A stretch of DNA of 64,000 nt from Muribaculum sp. GTDB taxonomy: Bacteria > Bacteroidota > Bacteroidia > Bacteroidales > Muribaculaceae. The stretch covers positions 22,312 to 86,311 of the forward strand of contig VSOZ01000015.1 of NCBI GenBank assembly GCA_009775095.1, given 5' to 3'. The notes under the pieces were generated by a model, which did not search any database, was not told the origin of the DNA, and saw only the letters and a list, made by a program, of their open reading frames with translations. Position numbers and translations under genes: made by a program. Positions 1 to 8,998 of this stretch are shown here, piece by piece. Each line of letters begins with the position of its first letter. Position 1 is the first letter of the stretch.

Positions 1-1170
1 GGCGGTAGCGATGGCTACAGTCACGGTTTTGCCGCTCTTGAGATTTAGCGTTATGTCACCTGACTGAGCGTCAGCAGGCATAACGACCTTGACTTCGGTA
101 GCGCTGACTGACGAGGGTTCAACAGCCTTCTCCACATTGGGGAAGACAACATCGGTCACCTGATCCATGTTGACACCGGAGATGGTGATAACATCGCCGC
201 CGCGCAGACCGTCGGCAGGCACAGCCTTAACCTCGGTGGGGATAACCATGCCTATGTTGGCGCACGCAACCTTGACACCTGACGCAGTGACGAATACAAT
301 GACACCGTCGTGAGCATTTTCGGGAAGATTGAATGTTATGGTGCTCTTCTCGGCATCGTAAGCGAACTCAATATCATCGGCGTCATTGGCACGTCCTTCA
401 GCCTGAGCCTCGGGAGTGAAAGCGTCGATCTGCATCTTGGTGACGAGGTCGAGGTCGGTACCTTTGACCGTCACTTCCTGACCGGGCTTGGCATCGGTAA
501 GGTCAAGCACCGCTTCGGGTGCGGGAAGTACAACGACGAGTTCCTCCTCCTCGAAAGGCATGACATTGGGAACCTCCTCGGCGGTAGAGAGCTTGAGGAC
601 ACCTCCGCGGGCTTCGGCAGGCACGACTACCTTTATGGTGGTGCGGGTATGCTCGACGAAGTCCTCGGCATAAACGTTGACGCTGTCGCCCATCTCATCG
701 AAGGGGAAGCACACCTCTTTCATAAGGTTCAGGTAGTCACCGGTTATGGTGAGCTCCTGACCGGGCTTGACGGGATTGGGAGCTATGCCGGTAATCTCGA
801 TGGGTTCGAGGAATGTAAGCTCGGTGAGAGTGGTTATCTTGCCACCGGCATGGTTGAGCACTACAAGGCCGGGCTCGGCATTCTGCGGCACCACGATCCG
901 GATTTCACCGGGAGAAACCACCTGTATATCGGTGATTTCCCCGGCTCCGGGCAGGGTTATGCTGTTTATCTTGTCGAGACCCGAACCGATGAAGCGGAGT
1001 TCACCGCCGCGAAGCACGGGGCACGGACCGAAAGCATTCAGGTGTACACCTCCCTTGAACTGGTTGGTGTCTATATCAGTACCGTCATCGCACGATGTGA
1101 AGGCGATCGAAGTCACCAACATCAGGCACATCATCAAGACGGCAGTGAATTTATTGCTGTATTTTTTCAT
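1..1170 (-). CDS. IPT/TIG-domain surface glycan-binding lipoprotein (partial, C-terminus outside window)
   Basis: The ATG lies at 1168-1170 and the frame stays open for 390 codons to the left edge, so the gene is cut at its 3' end. The product begins with a signal peptide and a lipobox ending in TSCDD (Cys27), which predicts an outer-membrane lipoprotein. At least four IPT/TIG-like immunoglobulin folds can be seen, opening near residues 54 (GGELRFIGSGL), 137 (PGQELTITGDYL), 229 (PGQEVTVKGTDL) and 323 (GGDVITISGVNM). It is the last visible gene of the susCD transcription unit, 21 nt after the preceding glycan-binding protein. By analogy with SGBP proteins of Bacteroidetes utilisation loci, it probably holds polysaccharide at the cell surface. 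The ligand is not known from sequence. The open frame on the opposite strand is a shadow. Confidence 0.88.
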   Translation of the reverse strand, partial: MKKYSNKFTAVLMMCLMLVTSIAFTSCDDGTDIDTNQFKGGVHLNAFGPCPVLRGGELRFIGSGLDKINSITLPGAGEITDIQVVSPGEIRIVVPQNAEPGLVVLNHAGGKITTLTELTFLEPIEITGIAPNPVKPGQELTITGDYLNLMKEVCFPFDEMGDSVNVYAEDFVEHTRTTIKVVVPAEARGGVLKLSTAEEVPNVMPFEEEELVVVLPAPEAVLDLTDAKPGQEVTVKGTDLDLVTKMQIDAFTPEAQAEGRANDADDIEFAYDAEKSTITFNLPENAHDGVIVFVTASGVKVACANIGMVIPTEVKAVPADGLRGGDVITISGVNMDQVTDVVFPNVEKAVEPSSVSATEVKVVMPADAQSGDITLNLKSGKTVTVAIATA

Positions 1171-1191
1171 TTCAATTTCTCGATTTAAAGA

Positions 1192-2547
1192 TTAATTAAG
1201 CACCGCACGTATATTGTCGATCTTGATGATGGGCTGGCACTCCGTGCCGTTGATACCGCCACCAACGACAAACATGGTAAGGCTTGCGAAGTCCTCGGGC
1301 TTTGAGGGAACAGTGTTGGTGGCGTTGCCCTCGCGGTCATACATGAAGCTGCTCATGGGTATGGTGACGGTAATCCACTTGTCGTTGGTGTGGAAGGAGC
1401 CGGTCTTTGCCCACGGGCGATACATGGCGCGTCCCCAAGTGCCCATGCCGTCCTCACCGTTGAAAATCTTGGCGTTAGCGCCCATGACAGTGCCGTCGTA
1501 GCCGTCAATAGGATTACCCGAAAGCGTAACCTTATCATAACCCTCGAAAGCGATCTGCATGGCACCGGCACTCCACGGATTGGAAGCGGGAACGAGCATC
1601 TCAAACTTCAGCGACATATTGGCGAAGTCCTTGAAGTTTACAAGATTGTGTAGAGCAATACCCGGACCGGAGGTCACGTTCTGCGGGGTATCCCAAGAAC
1701 CGCACCAGTATTCAAACGCGAAGTTGGAGTCATCCCAGCCGCCGTCTTCCGACATTACGGCTGTACCATTGCCGAGCTGCACATACTTACCGCTGAGCGA
1801 CCACTCGTCTTCTATGATTTCACGGGGGTGCCATCCTTGGTCGATAAGACCGGTGACGCCGTCAAATTCAAACAGCAGACCTCGCGAGTCACGGTAATGG
1901 AAGCCCGACTTGGCCTCGCCGTAGATAGTGGAGACTTCGATAGGACCGGCTTCGGTAGCCGCATCGGGAATGATGAACGTAACATTGTTCTTGTCGATTG
2001 ACTTGATATTGTCGGCAGGCACTGTAACGCCACCGGGCATAACGATAGTCAACGGCACATTGGGATCGTCGACAAAGAAATCGCCGTAGATAGTCACCTC
2101 GTCGCCGGGATTTGACCACTCAAGCGACATCTCGTCAAGACGTGGTCCGGGAACCACGACATTGAATGGGAACTCAACGACCTGATTGGACGAGGTCTTG
2201 AAGAAAATCTTGTTTGACACCTCGCCGGGTATGCCGGAAGGCACGTTGACGATTATGGTGTGGTCGGTCATGTAGCTCGTATTGAGCGTAGCTTTCTGGT
2301 CGTTGAACCATATCTCATGCACACTCTTGAGGTTGTCGCCGACTATGCATATAAGACTCTCGAGAGTGGCCGATGTAAGAAGTGAGTCGGCCTGCTCGGG
2401 GAGCGTAGGACGTATGTAGCTGATGGTCGGCACACCGCCGGTGGGCTTGAACTCGTCGGGCTGGTCATCGCACGAGGTCATAGACACAGCTACCGTCATA
2501 GCGACTGCAGCGGCTGTCCACTTGAAATATTTAGTTAAGAATTTCAT
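1192..2547 (-). CDS. Surface glycan-binding lipoprotein with IPT domains (SGBP-B type)
   Basis: This 451-residue protein has a signal peptide and a lipobox ending in MTSCDD, so it should be an outer-membrane lipoprotein. Residues about 40-215 look like two IPT/TIG folds (for example PGEVSNKIFF and PGDEVTIYGDFF). The C-terminal half (about 220-451) is rich in Trp, Gly and Asn and resembles the glycan-binding domain of xyloglucan SGBP-B proteins; the resemblance is by pattern only. It lies 21 nt downstream of susD and 21 nt upstream of the next IPT protein, in the usual order susC-susD-SGBP. It probably binds the locus substrate at the surface and passes it to the SusCD pair. Confidence 0.85.
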   Translation of the reverse strand: MKFLTKYFKWTAAAVAMTVAVSMTSCDDQPDEFKPTGGVPTISYIRPTLPEQADSLLTSATLESLICIVGDNLKSVHEIWFNDQKATLNTSYMTDHTIIVNVPSGIPGEVSNKIFFKTSSNQVVEFPFNVVVPGPRLDEMSLEWSNPGDEVTIYGDFFVDDPNVPLTIVMPGGVTVPADNIKSIDKNNVTFIIPDAATEAGPIEVSTIYGEAKSGFHYRDSRGLLFEFDGVTGLIDQGWHPREIIEDEWSLSGKYVQLGNGTAVMSEDGGWDDSNFAFEYWCGSWDTPQNVTSGPGIALHNLVNFKDFANMSLKFEMLVPASNPWSAGAMQIAFEGYDKVTLSGNPIDGYDGTVMGANAKIFNGEDGMGTWGRAMYRPWAKTGSFHTNDKWITVTIPMSSFMYDREGNATNTVPSKPEDFASLTMFVVGGGINGTECQPIIKIDNIRAVLN

Positions 2548-2568
2548 TGTTGTAATAGTCCTTTAAGA

Positions 2569-4299
2569 TTAGTAAGTATATTCAGCCCTTACATCCACAT
2601 GAATAGGATCTTTAAGCAGATTCGGATTGAATACCACGTCGCCTTCAGGCATCGGGAAACGAAACACACCCTCTGTGACGCCAAGTACCGGAGGATTGGT
2701 GTCATACTGCATGCTTTCGGGCTTCACGGTCCACTTGCCGGTCTCCCAATAAGTCTTGTACAGTTCGTCAAGACCATTGTAGTAAGAACGCTTCTGCGAC
2801 TTAAGCTCGTTGATAGCGCGCTGAGGATCGTAATAGCTGAGACGTACAAAGTCAAACCAACGGTCGCCTTCGTAAGCGAGTTCAAGACGACGCTCTTTCC
2901 ATACATCTTCCCAGCTTACCGAAGAGGGCGCTTCCCAGTCGGCGCTTACAGCGCGGTGGTGTACGGCGTGGAACGCATCGATAACCGAAGCGTCGCTAGA
3001 GGAGCCGTTGTTGCCTATCTTGGCCTCGGCATAGATAAGATACACGTCGGCAAGACGGAGCACATGGGTCGACAGACCGGTAGCCTGCTTCAGGCCTACA
3101 TATCCGAGTTCGGCCTTATGATCTTCATCATTACCGACAAGGTGCTTGACTGCATTGGCTCCCGTACCGCTTGACAGCGACTCCTTTGCATCGGGGTTGT
3201 ACTCCTTGTCATAGAGGAACTTCAAGTAGTCAAAACCACCGACATTACGCCAAAAGTAAGGGTATTTGTCGCCGGCCAGCATCATTGTAGCCTTACGGCG
3301 AGTGTCTTTGTTAAGACGCTCTTCCGGATTCTGAAGGATATCCACACCAAAAGCCTCCTGCAAATCAATGGTCGGGACAGACCAGTCTCCCCATGATAGG
3401 GTATTGGTAAAACCACCCATCGCGAAGATAGCCTGAAGCTGGTTGCCAACTCCCCACGGATTTTCAGAACCGTACCAATGCCAAGCAAGAAGGCTCTCTT
3501 GGTTAAAGTTATTGCTTGCGCGGAATATGTCCTCGTAGTTCTCCATCAGTTCGCGGCCGGAATTGTCAATGACATCCTTTGCGAGGCTTGCAGCCATGTC
3601 GAGATCGGCCTGATTGCGGCTACCCGACTGTCCGAGGCCCGATTTGGCGAGATAAACCTTTGCAAGAAGACCTTTGGCCGAAAAGCAGTCTATGCGTCCG
3701 GGCTCAGATGACTCGGGAAGGAGTTCGATGGCCTTCTCAAGAGTCATTATAATGTACTCATAGACATCAGCACTTTCAACACGATACTTGTCATTGTAAG
3801 TTCCGCCTGAAATCTCGCTCTCGGTATCATGTATGATGGGTATCGGGCCAAGCATACGCACAAGGTTGAAATAAGCGAGTCCTTTCCAAGTAAGAGCTTC
3901 GCCCATACATGAATTTTTCATCGCTTCTGAAGCCGATGCTCCTTTTACTTTATTATAAGTAATATTTATCTCGGCAATCGCACGCCAATTGGCTGCCACC
4001 ATCTTACCAAGGTTGGTGTTGGTACTCTGGATAGACAGCAGCGTAAAAGCATCACCGCCTTGATACTGATTACCGGCCGCATTTTCAAGCGAATAGAAAT
4101 ACGAATCGAGCAAGTCGCTCCACGGAAGTCCGTAAAGATGGTTAACACCTGAACGACACTCTGCGTCACTCTTGTAAAACTGCTCGGTTGTGTAACCGTC
4201 CTCGGTAGGACGATCAAGGAAGTCGTCGCATGAAGTCATACCGAATCCTATGGCAACAGCCAATACAACTGCAAATTTATATTTTTTAAGAATGTTCAT
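2569..4299 (-). CDS. susD-like: RagB/SusD family nutrient-uptake outer-membrane lipoprotein
   Basis: 576 residues with a signal peptide and a lipobox in GMTSCDDFLDRP, the standard start of SusD proteins, followed by a TPR-rich alpha-helical body (for example GEALTWKGLAYFNLVRMLG) and the C-terminal RagB/SusD region (WKERRLELAYEGDRWFDFVR). SusD forms the lid of the SusC transporter and binds oligosaccharide at the cell surface. It lies 23 nt downstream of susC in the same transcription unit. The length is normal for the family. The glycan specificity must be inferred from the neighbouring enzymes (mannanase, endoglucanase, esterases). Confidence 0.96.
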   Translation of the reverse strand: MNILKKYKFAVVLAVAIGFGMTSCDDFLDRPTEDGYTTEQFYKSDAECRSGVNHLYGLPWSDLLDSYFYSLENAAGNQYQGGDAFTLLSIQSTNTNLGKMVAANWRAIAEINITYNKVKGASASEAMKNSCMGEALTWKGLAYFNLVRMLGPIPIIHDTESEISGGTYNDKYRVESADVYEYIIMTLEKAIELLPESSEPGRIDCFSAKGLLAKVYLAKSGLGQSGSRNQADLDMAASLAKDVIDNSGRELMENYEDIFRASNNFNQESLLAWHWYGSENPWGVGNQLQAIFAMGGFTNTLSWGDWSVPTIDLQEAFGVDILQNPEERLNKDTRRKATMMLAGDKYPYFWRNVGGFDYLKFLYDKEYNPDAKESLSSGTGANAVKHLVGNDEDHKAELGYVGLKQATGLSTHVLRLADVYLIYAEAKIGNNGSSSDASVIDAFHAVHHRAVSADWEAPSSVSWEDVWKERRLELAYEGDRWFDFVRLSYYDPQRAINELKSQKRSYYNGLDELYKTYWETGKWTVKPESMQYDTNPPVLGVTEGVFRFPMPEGDVVFNPNLLKDPIHVDVRAEYTY

Positions 4300-4322
4300 A
4301 GTTAATTGCGTGTGTTTTAAAA

Positions 4323-7300
4323 TTAGAATGATACATTTAAACCGAAAGAATATGTGGTCGGCGAAGGATAACGACCGTTGTCGAGGCCGTAAACATATCC
4401 GCTTGACGACTGGGTCGACGCGCCGATCTCAGGATCATAGCCTTTATACTTAGTAAACGTATGAAGGTTCTGAATATTGCAGTACACACGTAGGTTGTCA
4501 AGATGCAACTGACGAAGCCACTGTGAACGCAAGGTATAACCGAGAGTTATGTTCTTGATACGCAGATACGATCCATCCTCGATATAGCGGTCGCTGATGC
4601 GGTCGTTACCGTTAGGATTGGCTACAGTGGCGCGAGGTATGCCTGTCTTCCAATTGGTGACACGGATATTGGTTATGTCATCATACCAGTTCTGTCCGGC
4701 GGGATAAACCTTGTTGGGATCAATAGGCTCAAGGTTGGCACGATCATTGACTACAGCGAGCTGGTTGCCCCACGCCGAATTCATTTTGGTAAGTGCGATA
4801 GAAGAATAGTTCATTACTTTGTTGCCGTACGAGCCGTTAAGGAATATGTTAAGGTCAAAGTTCTTGTAGCGGAAAGTATTGTTCCATCCGAAAGTAAACT
4901 TGGGCATCGGTGAACCGATATTTGTACGGTCATGCTCGTCGATAATGCCGTCAGGCACCCCGTTAGGACCGCTGATATCCTTGAACTTGAGGTCGCCGAC
5001 CCATACGGTATTGTTGCGGTTGAACGACACACCGTCCTTTGGATAAGCCGCGGGCTTGGGTGAGTTCTGTATATCCTCAAGGTCACGGTATACGCCGTCG
5101 GTCACATAACCATAGAAATTGAAGAGCGGGCCTCCGATATTGGATACAGACACGATATCATCCCACTGTCCGTAGCCTACAATCTGTGCATTTGAGGTAC
5201 CGGTAAGTGCAAGGAGTTTGTTCTTGTTGAATGAAATCTGGAATTCGCTGTCCCACTCAAACTCACCTACAAACGGATGACCGGTGATAGTGAACTCGAC
5301 ACCACGGTTACGGATATGTCCGTAATTTCCATAGGGGGGGTTAAGCTTGTTACCGTCGTTACCTGAGGTACCCATATATGAGGGTAGCTGAAGAGCCATA
5401 AGCATGTCCTTTGACTCCTTGTTATAGAAGTCTACCACAAGACTCAGGCGGCTGTCAAAAAAGTCAAGGTCAAGACCTACATTAAACTGCTCCTGAGTCT
5501 CCCACTGAATATCGGGATTCGGGATACGAGTGGGCCGCTGTGAAGTGAGCTGACCGAAACCGGAGTCCGACGGATTGCTCAAAGGCGAACCCCAGAGGAA
5601 GCCGGGTATATTGGAGTTACCGGTCTGACCCCATCCGAGACGGAGCTTACCGTTGTTCATAACATCGCGTATGGGGAAGAACTTCTCGTTGGTGAAGCGC
5701 CATGCACCGGCCATAGAATGGAAACCGGCCCAACGCTTGTTAGGACCGAAGTTGGAGTTACCGTCATAACGGTAAGTGTAAGTCAACATATAGCGACCGT
5801 CCCAGTTAAGAGTCTCGCGGGTGAAGAACGAAGCCATAGCCGAGCTGCCGAAACCGTATCCAAACTCCTGTTTATCGGTACCCAGAGCTGGATTATGTAC
5901 TATATCATTGGGAAGACCGGTATTTTTCACATAATTGTTCTTGTAGCTTGCTTCCCAACATTCCTGACCCACCATGGCGGTAAAGTCAAGTTTCGACACC
6001 TTGCCGGAATAGGTGATATAGTTCTTAACCTGCCAGAAACTGTTGTAGTTGTTCTGGATACGGCTCATATTCTTATCCTGACTGAAGTTAGGGAGCTTGA
6101 TAACCGGCTCGTAGCTATTAGCCTCCGACCAGTTGAGGTCCCAACCGAATTCAGTGTGCCAAGTCAGGCCCTGTATCGGCGACACGTCAAAGAATATGTT
6201 ACCGTTGAGTTTCTGACGGGTCAGCTTATAGGAATTGTTCATTGCAATCGCCACGGGGTTGGGTGTGAAGCAGCCTTCGCGATATACGCTGGCGTAATTG
6301 CCGTCGATATCATAGATAGGTATATCGGGATTTGTAGTCAGAGAATAGTTTATTATACCCTCGTTGGAGTCGGCAAGTTTCAGATCCTCACCGGTGTGGT
6401 TGTAGCTGGCGCTTAAACCGAATTTCAACCAAGACTTCAGGTCGGCGTCAAGATTGGCGCGTACGCCGAAGCGGTCAAACTCCGAGCCGATAATAGTACC
6501 CTCCTGATCAAGATAAGATCCGGATACATAGTATTTCACCTTCTCGGTACCACCCTGCACCGAAACCTGATGTGACTGCTGGAGAGCCGTGCGGAACACG
6601 GCATCCTGCCAGTTGGTGCCGACACCGAGAAGTAAAGGATCGGCAAGATAAGGGTCAACTTTGGCCATACCGTTTGCTACATAATCATTATAATACTCCG
6701 CATATTCACGGAGGTTCATGATATCGAGGCGCTTGGCCTGATGATTGACAGCGAACATGCCGTCATAAGTAAACTTGGCCTCGCCTGCCTTACCGCGTTT
6801 GGTCGTGATAAGCACAACACCGTTGGAGCCCTGCGCACCGTAGATGGCGGTTGCCGAAGCATCCTTGAGGATCTCCATCGACACAATGTCGGCGGGGTTG
6901 ATGGTAGACAGAGGCGATACGGTAGAGTTTGTACTGTTGCCGAGAGCGTCACCGAAACCAAGCTGATGACCACTGGTAGCGGGTGACTGCACGATAACAC
7001 CGTCGATAACGTAAAGAGGCTCGGCATTGGCGTTGATAGTAGCCTGACCGCGCACGCGTATAGACGATGACGAACCCGGAGCTCCTGAAGTCGAAACTGC
7101 CTGCACACCTGCGGCACGACCCTGAAGCGACTGGTCGAGGTTGGTGATGATAGAACCTTTAAGATCGGCCTCGCTCATCGATACAGACGCACCGGCAAGG
7201 TCGCTCTTCTTCATCGTACCGTAACCGACAACTACAACTTCGTCGAGGCTAACACCCGACTCTTTGAGAGTGACGGTGATGTCGGTACGTCCGGCAAGGG

Positions 7301-7562
7301 CGACCTCTTGGGTCTCCATGCCCACATAAGATATTACTAACACTGCGTCGGGCTTAGTAACTTTGATAGTAAAATTACCGTCAAAGTCGGTAGCCGTACC
7401 CACAGATGTCCCCTTCTCCATGACGGTGGCGCCGATAGCCGGCTCACCGGAAGGCTCGAGGACAACACCCTTTACGGATGTCTGAGCAAACACCCCTACC
7501 GATACTGACACAAATAGTATCAACAGGAGGGCTCTAAGATTCAAGATGTTTCTTGTCATCAT
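4323..7562 (-). CDS. susC-like: SusC/RagA family TonB-linked outer-membrane transporter
   Basis: About 1079 residues. The start is taken at the first of two tandem ATG codons (7560-7562; the second is 7557-7559) rather than the upstream TTG. After a signal peptide (ending GVFAQ) comes a carboxypeptidase-D-like regulatory domain (VKGVVLEPSGEPAIGATV, FDGNFTIKV), the conserved SLDEVVVVGYGT segment, a plug domain and a long 22-strand-type barrel ending in an aromatic residue (GLNVSF). It imports oligosaccharides across the outer membrane with TonB energy and pairs with the SusD protein downstream. A 158-nt gap separates it from the esterase gene and holds a promoter, so susCD-SGBP can be transcribed apart from the enzyme genes. 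Confidence 0.97.
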   Translation of the reverse strand: MMTRNILNLRALLLILFVSVSVGVFAQTSVKGVVLEPSGEPAIGATVMEKGTSVGTATDFDGNFTIKVTKPDAVLVISYVGMETQEVALAGRTDITVTLKESGVSLDEVVVVGYGTMKKSDLAGASVSMSEADLKGSIITNLDQSLQGRAAGVQAVSTSGAPGSSSSIRVRGQATINANAEPLYVIDGVIVQSPATSGHQLGFGDALGNSTNSTVSPLSTINPADIVSMEILKDASATAIYGAQGSNGVVLITTKRGKAGEAKFTYDGMFAVNHQAKRLDIMNLREYAEYYNDYVANGMAKVDPYLADPLLLGVGTNWQDAVFRTALQQSHQVSVQGGTEKVKYYVSGSYLDQEGTIIGSEFDRFGVRANLDADLKSWLKFGLSASYNHTGEDLKLADSNEGIINYSLTTNPDIPIYDIDGNYASVYREGCFTPNPVAIAMNNSYKLTRQKLNGNIFFDVSPIQGLTWHTEFGWDLNWSEANSYEPVIKLPNFSQDKNMSRIQNNYNSFWQVKNYITYSGKVSKLDFTAMVGQECWEASYKNNYVKNTGLPNDIVHNPALGTDKQEFGYGFGSSAMASFFTRETLNWDGRYMLTYTYRYDGNSNFGPNKRWAGFHSMAGAWRFTNEKFFPIRDVMNNGKLRLGWGQTGNSNIPGFLWGSPLSNPSDSGFGQLTSQRPTRIPNPDIQWETQEQFNVGLDLDFFDSRLSLVVDFYNKESKDMLMALQLPSYMGTSGNDGNKLNPPYGNYGHIRNRGVEFTITGHPFVGEFEWDSEFQISFNKNKLLALTGTSNAQIVGYGQWDDIVSVSNIGGPLFNFYGYVTDGVYRDLEDIQNSPKPAAYPKDGVSFNRNNTVWVGDLKFKDISGPNGVPDGIIDEHDRTNIGSPMPKFTFGWNNTFRYKNFDLNIFLNGSYGNKVMNYSSIALTKMNSAWGNQLAVVNDRANLEPIDPNKVYPAGQNWYDDITNIRVTNWKTGIPRATVANPNGNDRISDRYIEDGSYLRIKNITLGYTLRSQWLRQLHLDNLRVYCNIQNLHTFTKYKGYDPEIGASTQSSSGYVYGLDNGRYPSPTTYSFGLNVSF

Positions 7563-7619
7563 GAGCAATTTTAAGGTAAGGTTAATGTATTTAGGTTATT
7601 AAATGATTGGCTTTAATCC

Positions 7620-7655
7620 GCACCGGTTTGCATGATGCGTACCGGTGCAAATTTA
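7620..7655 (-). promoter_or_regulatory. susC promoter with an 8-bp inverted repeat
   Basis: Read on the minus strand, TAAATTTG at 7655-7648 fits the Bacteroidales -7 consensus TAnnTTTG. No clear -33 TTTG is present, which would suit activator dependence. A perfect inverted repeat, GCACCGGT (7620-7627) and ACCGGTGC (7641-7648), with a 13-nt spacer and arm centres 21 bp apart, overlaps the end of the -7 box and the expected start site. It could be an operator or a 5' mRNA hairpin. The transcript leader would be roughly 80 nt. Confidence 0.6.
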
Positions 7656-7720
7656 GGCACTTTAACAGAGATAAAATAATACAATCTTATCTTGATGTAA
7701 TACTTTTGTTGACAATCGAA

Positions 7721-8995
7721 TCAACGCATGTTCTTTCTAAAAAATTCCTTAACTCGCGGACTCCAGTCATTATAATCGACTGTATGGCCTTTGTCAGGAT
7801 ATATGATAAATTCTTTGGGAGAGCTTATGAGGTTATAGCCGGAAAAATTGGTGTGCGGCGGACAAGTTTCGTCTTGAAGTCCCGCACCCATCAGCACAGG
7901 GCACTTAATCCATCGGGCGAGGTTTTTGATATCGAAGTAGCTAAGTGTTTTATACATAGCCTTTTCGGAAATACCGGCTTGAGCGGCGGCAGCCTTTACC
8001 GGATCGGCAGGCCAATGCACGATATTGAAATAATCGGGATAGTCGCTCAAGAAAGGTATGTAAGGAGCGATAGCGGCGACACGATTGTCGAGTGCGGCCG
8101 ACACGAGCGTAAAGGCTCCTCCTTGACTTCCGCCTTCGGCAAAAATATTGTCGCGATCGGTCTGCGGCAGTTGATAAATAAAGTCAATTGCGCGCACAAC
8201 ATCCATAAATGCTCCACGGTAATAAAACTTACGGGGATCATCGACTCCGAATGTTATCCAGTCGCCATACTTATTGTACTTTTTACACAAACCCTGCCCG
8301 CGGGTAAATATCACGAAATCAATCCAGTCGGGATTGCCGTCGGCAGCAGGGCACCATGGCTCGGCGCCATAACCGTTATAATATATGTGTACCGGATATG
8401 CTCCCTCCTTGACCGGAATAGCGACATAACCGCATATGGTGTCACCGCCGAGCGAACGCATCGAGGCAAGATACACTTTGCGCTGCTTACCGCTCAACTC
8501 CGGCACCTCCTCCATTCTGTACTGCGGATCGACCGCGGCAAGTTCGGCGAGCGCCTCGTCCCAGAACGCACGCAGATCGGGCTGCGAGTCGGGTAGCGAC
8601 ACTATGTTTTCAGGCTCGTAACCGAAATTCATGGCAAGCAGCCGGTCGGCACTGTCGTATACCGACAACCGATAAAAACCGGGAGTCTTTACTTTCGGCT
8701 CAAAAGTGATGTCGGCAACTCCGGCGGCAGGTACGCGTACATGGCGCATCTCCTCGCTGACGGGAGCGAAGTCATCGGTAGTGACGACTATACGCAGGTC
8801 AGCTTCACATGCCGCTCCGATAGAATCGCTAACCTGAAGAGTCAGCGAAGGCTTTTCGGGAGCGAGCCACCACCAGTCATGCAAGGGCAGAGCCGACACT
8901 TTCAGATTGGCAGCTGTAGCCGCCGACGTAAAGGTCATGATAAAGGCTACTACGGCTACAAGAGTGTGTGCAAATCGTTTTTGTAATATATTCAT
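7721..8995 (-). CDS. CE7-type acetyl esterase (acetylxylan esterase / cephalosporin-C deacetylase family)
   Basis: 424 residues with a signal peptide (ends TSAATA), an N-terminal beta domain (about 30-130) and an alpha/beta-hydrolase AXE1 domain. The triad can be seen: Ser290 in GGSQGG, Asp375 in GAGLQDETCPP and His404 in DKGHTVDY, matching the CE7 family. The oxyanion-region segment YYNGYG is also present. CE7 enzymes remove O-acetyl groups from oligosaccharides. It sits 3 nt downstream of the GH5 mannanase-like gene, so the two are probably co-transcribed. With the second esterase upstream it suggests that the substrate of this locus is acetylated. The signal peptide has no lipobox, so a periplasmic location is likely. 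Confidence 0.9.
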   Translation of the reverse strand: MNILQKRFAHTLVAVVAFIMTFTSAATAANLKVSALPLHDWWWLAPEKPSLTLQVSDSIGAACEADLRIVVTTDDFAPVSEEMRHVRVPAAGVADITFEPKVKTPGFYRLSVYDSADRLLAMNFGYEPENIVSLPDSQPDLRAFWDEALAELAAVDPQYRMEEVPELSGKQRKVYLASMRSLGGDTICGYVAIPVKEGAYPVHIYYNGYGAEPWCPAADGNPDWIDFVIFTRGQGLCKKYNKYGDWITFGVDDPRKFYYRGAFMDVVRAIDFIYQLPQTDRDNIFAEGGSQGGAFTLVSAALDNRVAAIAPYIPFLSDYPDYFNIVHWPADPVKAAAAQAGISEKAMYKTLSYFDIKNLARWIKCPVLMGAGLQDETCPPHTNFSGYNLISSPKEFIIYPDKGHTVDYNDWSPRVKEFFRKNMR

Positions 8996-8998
8996 AGC

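Noticed and set aside
310..1188. 292-codon plus-strand frame
   Set aside because: It is the antisense of the IPT-domain lipoprotein gene that runs off the left edge; only the minus strand shows a signal peptide and domains.
5334..5340. G7 run in susC as a phase-variation tract
   Set aside because: Seven bases is short for frequent slippage and the surrounding protein (LNPPYGN) is typical SusC sequence; much weaker than the G9 run at 47916.
6741..7117. Open frames opposite or out of phase inside susC and other large genes
   Set aside because: They are shadows of high-confidence genes with no independent signals.
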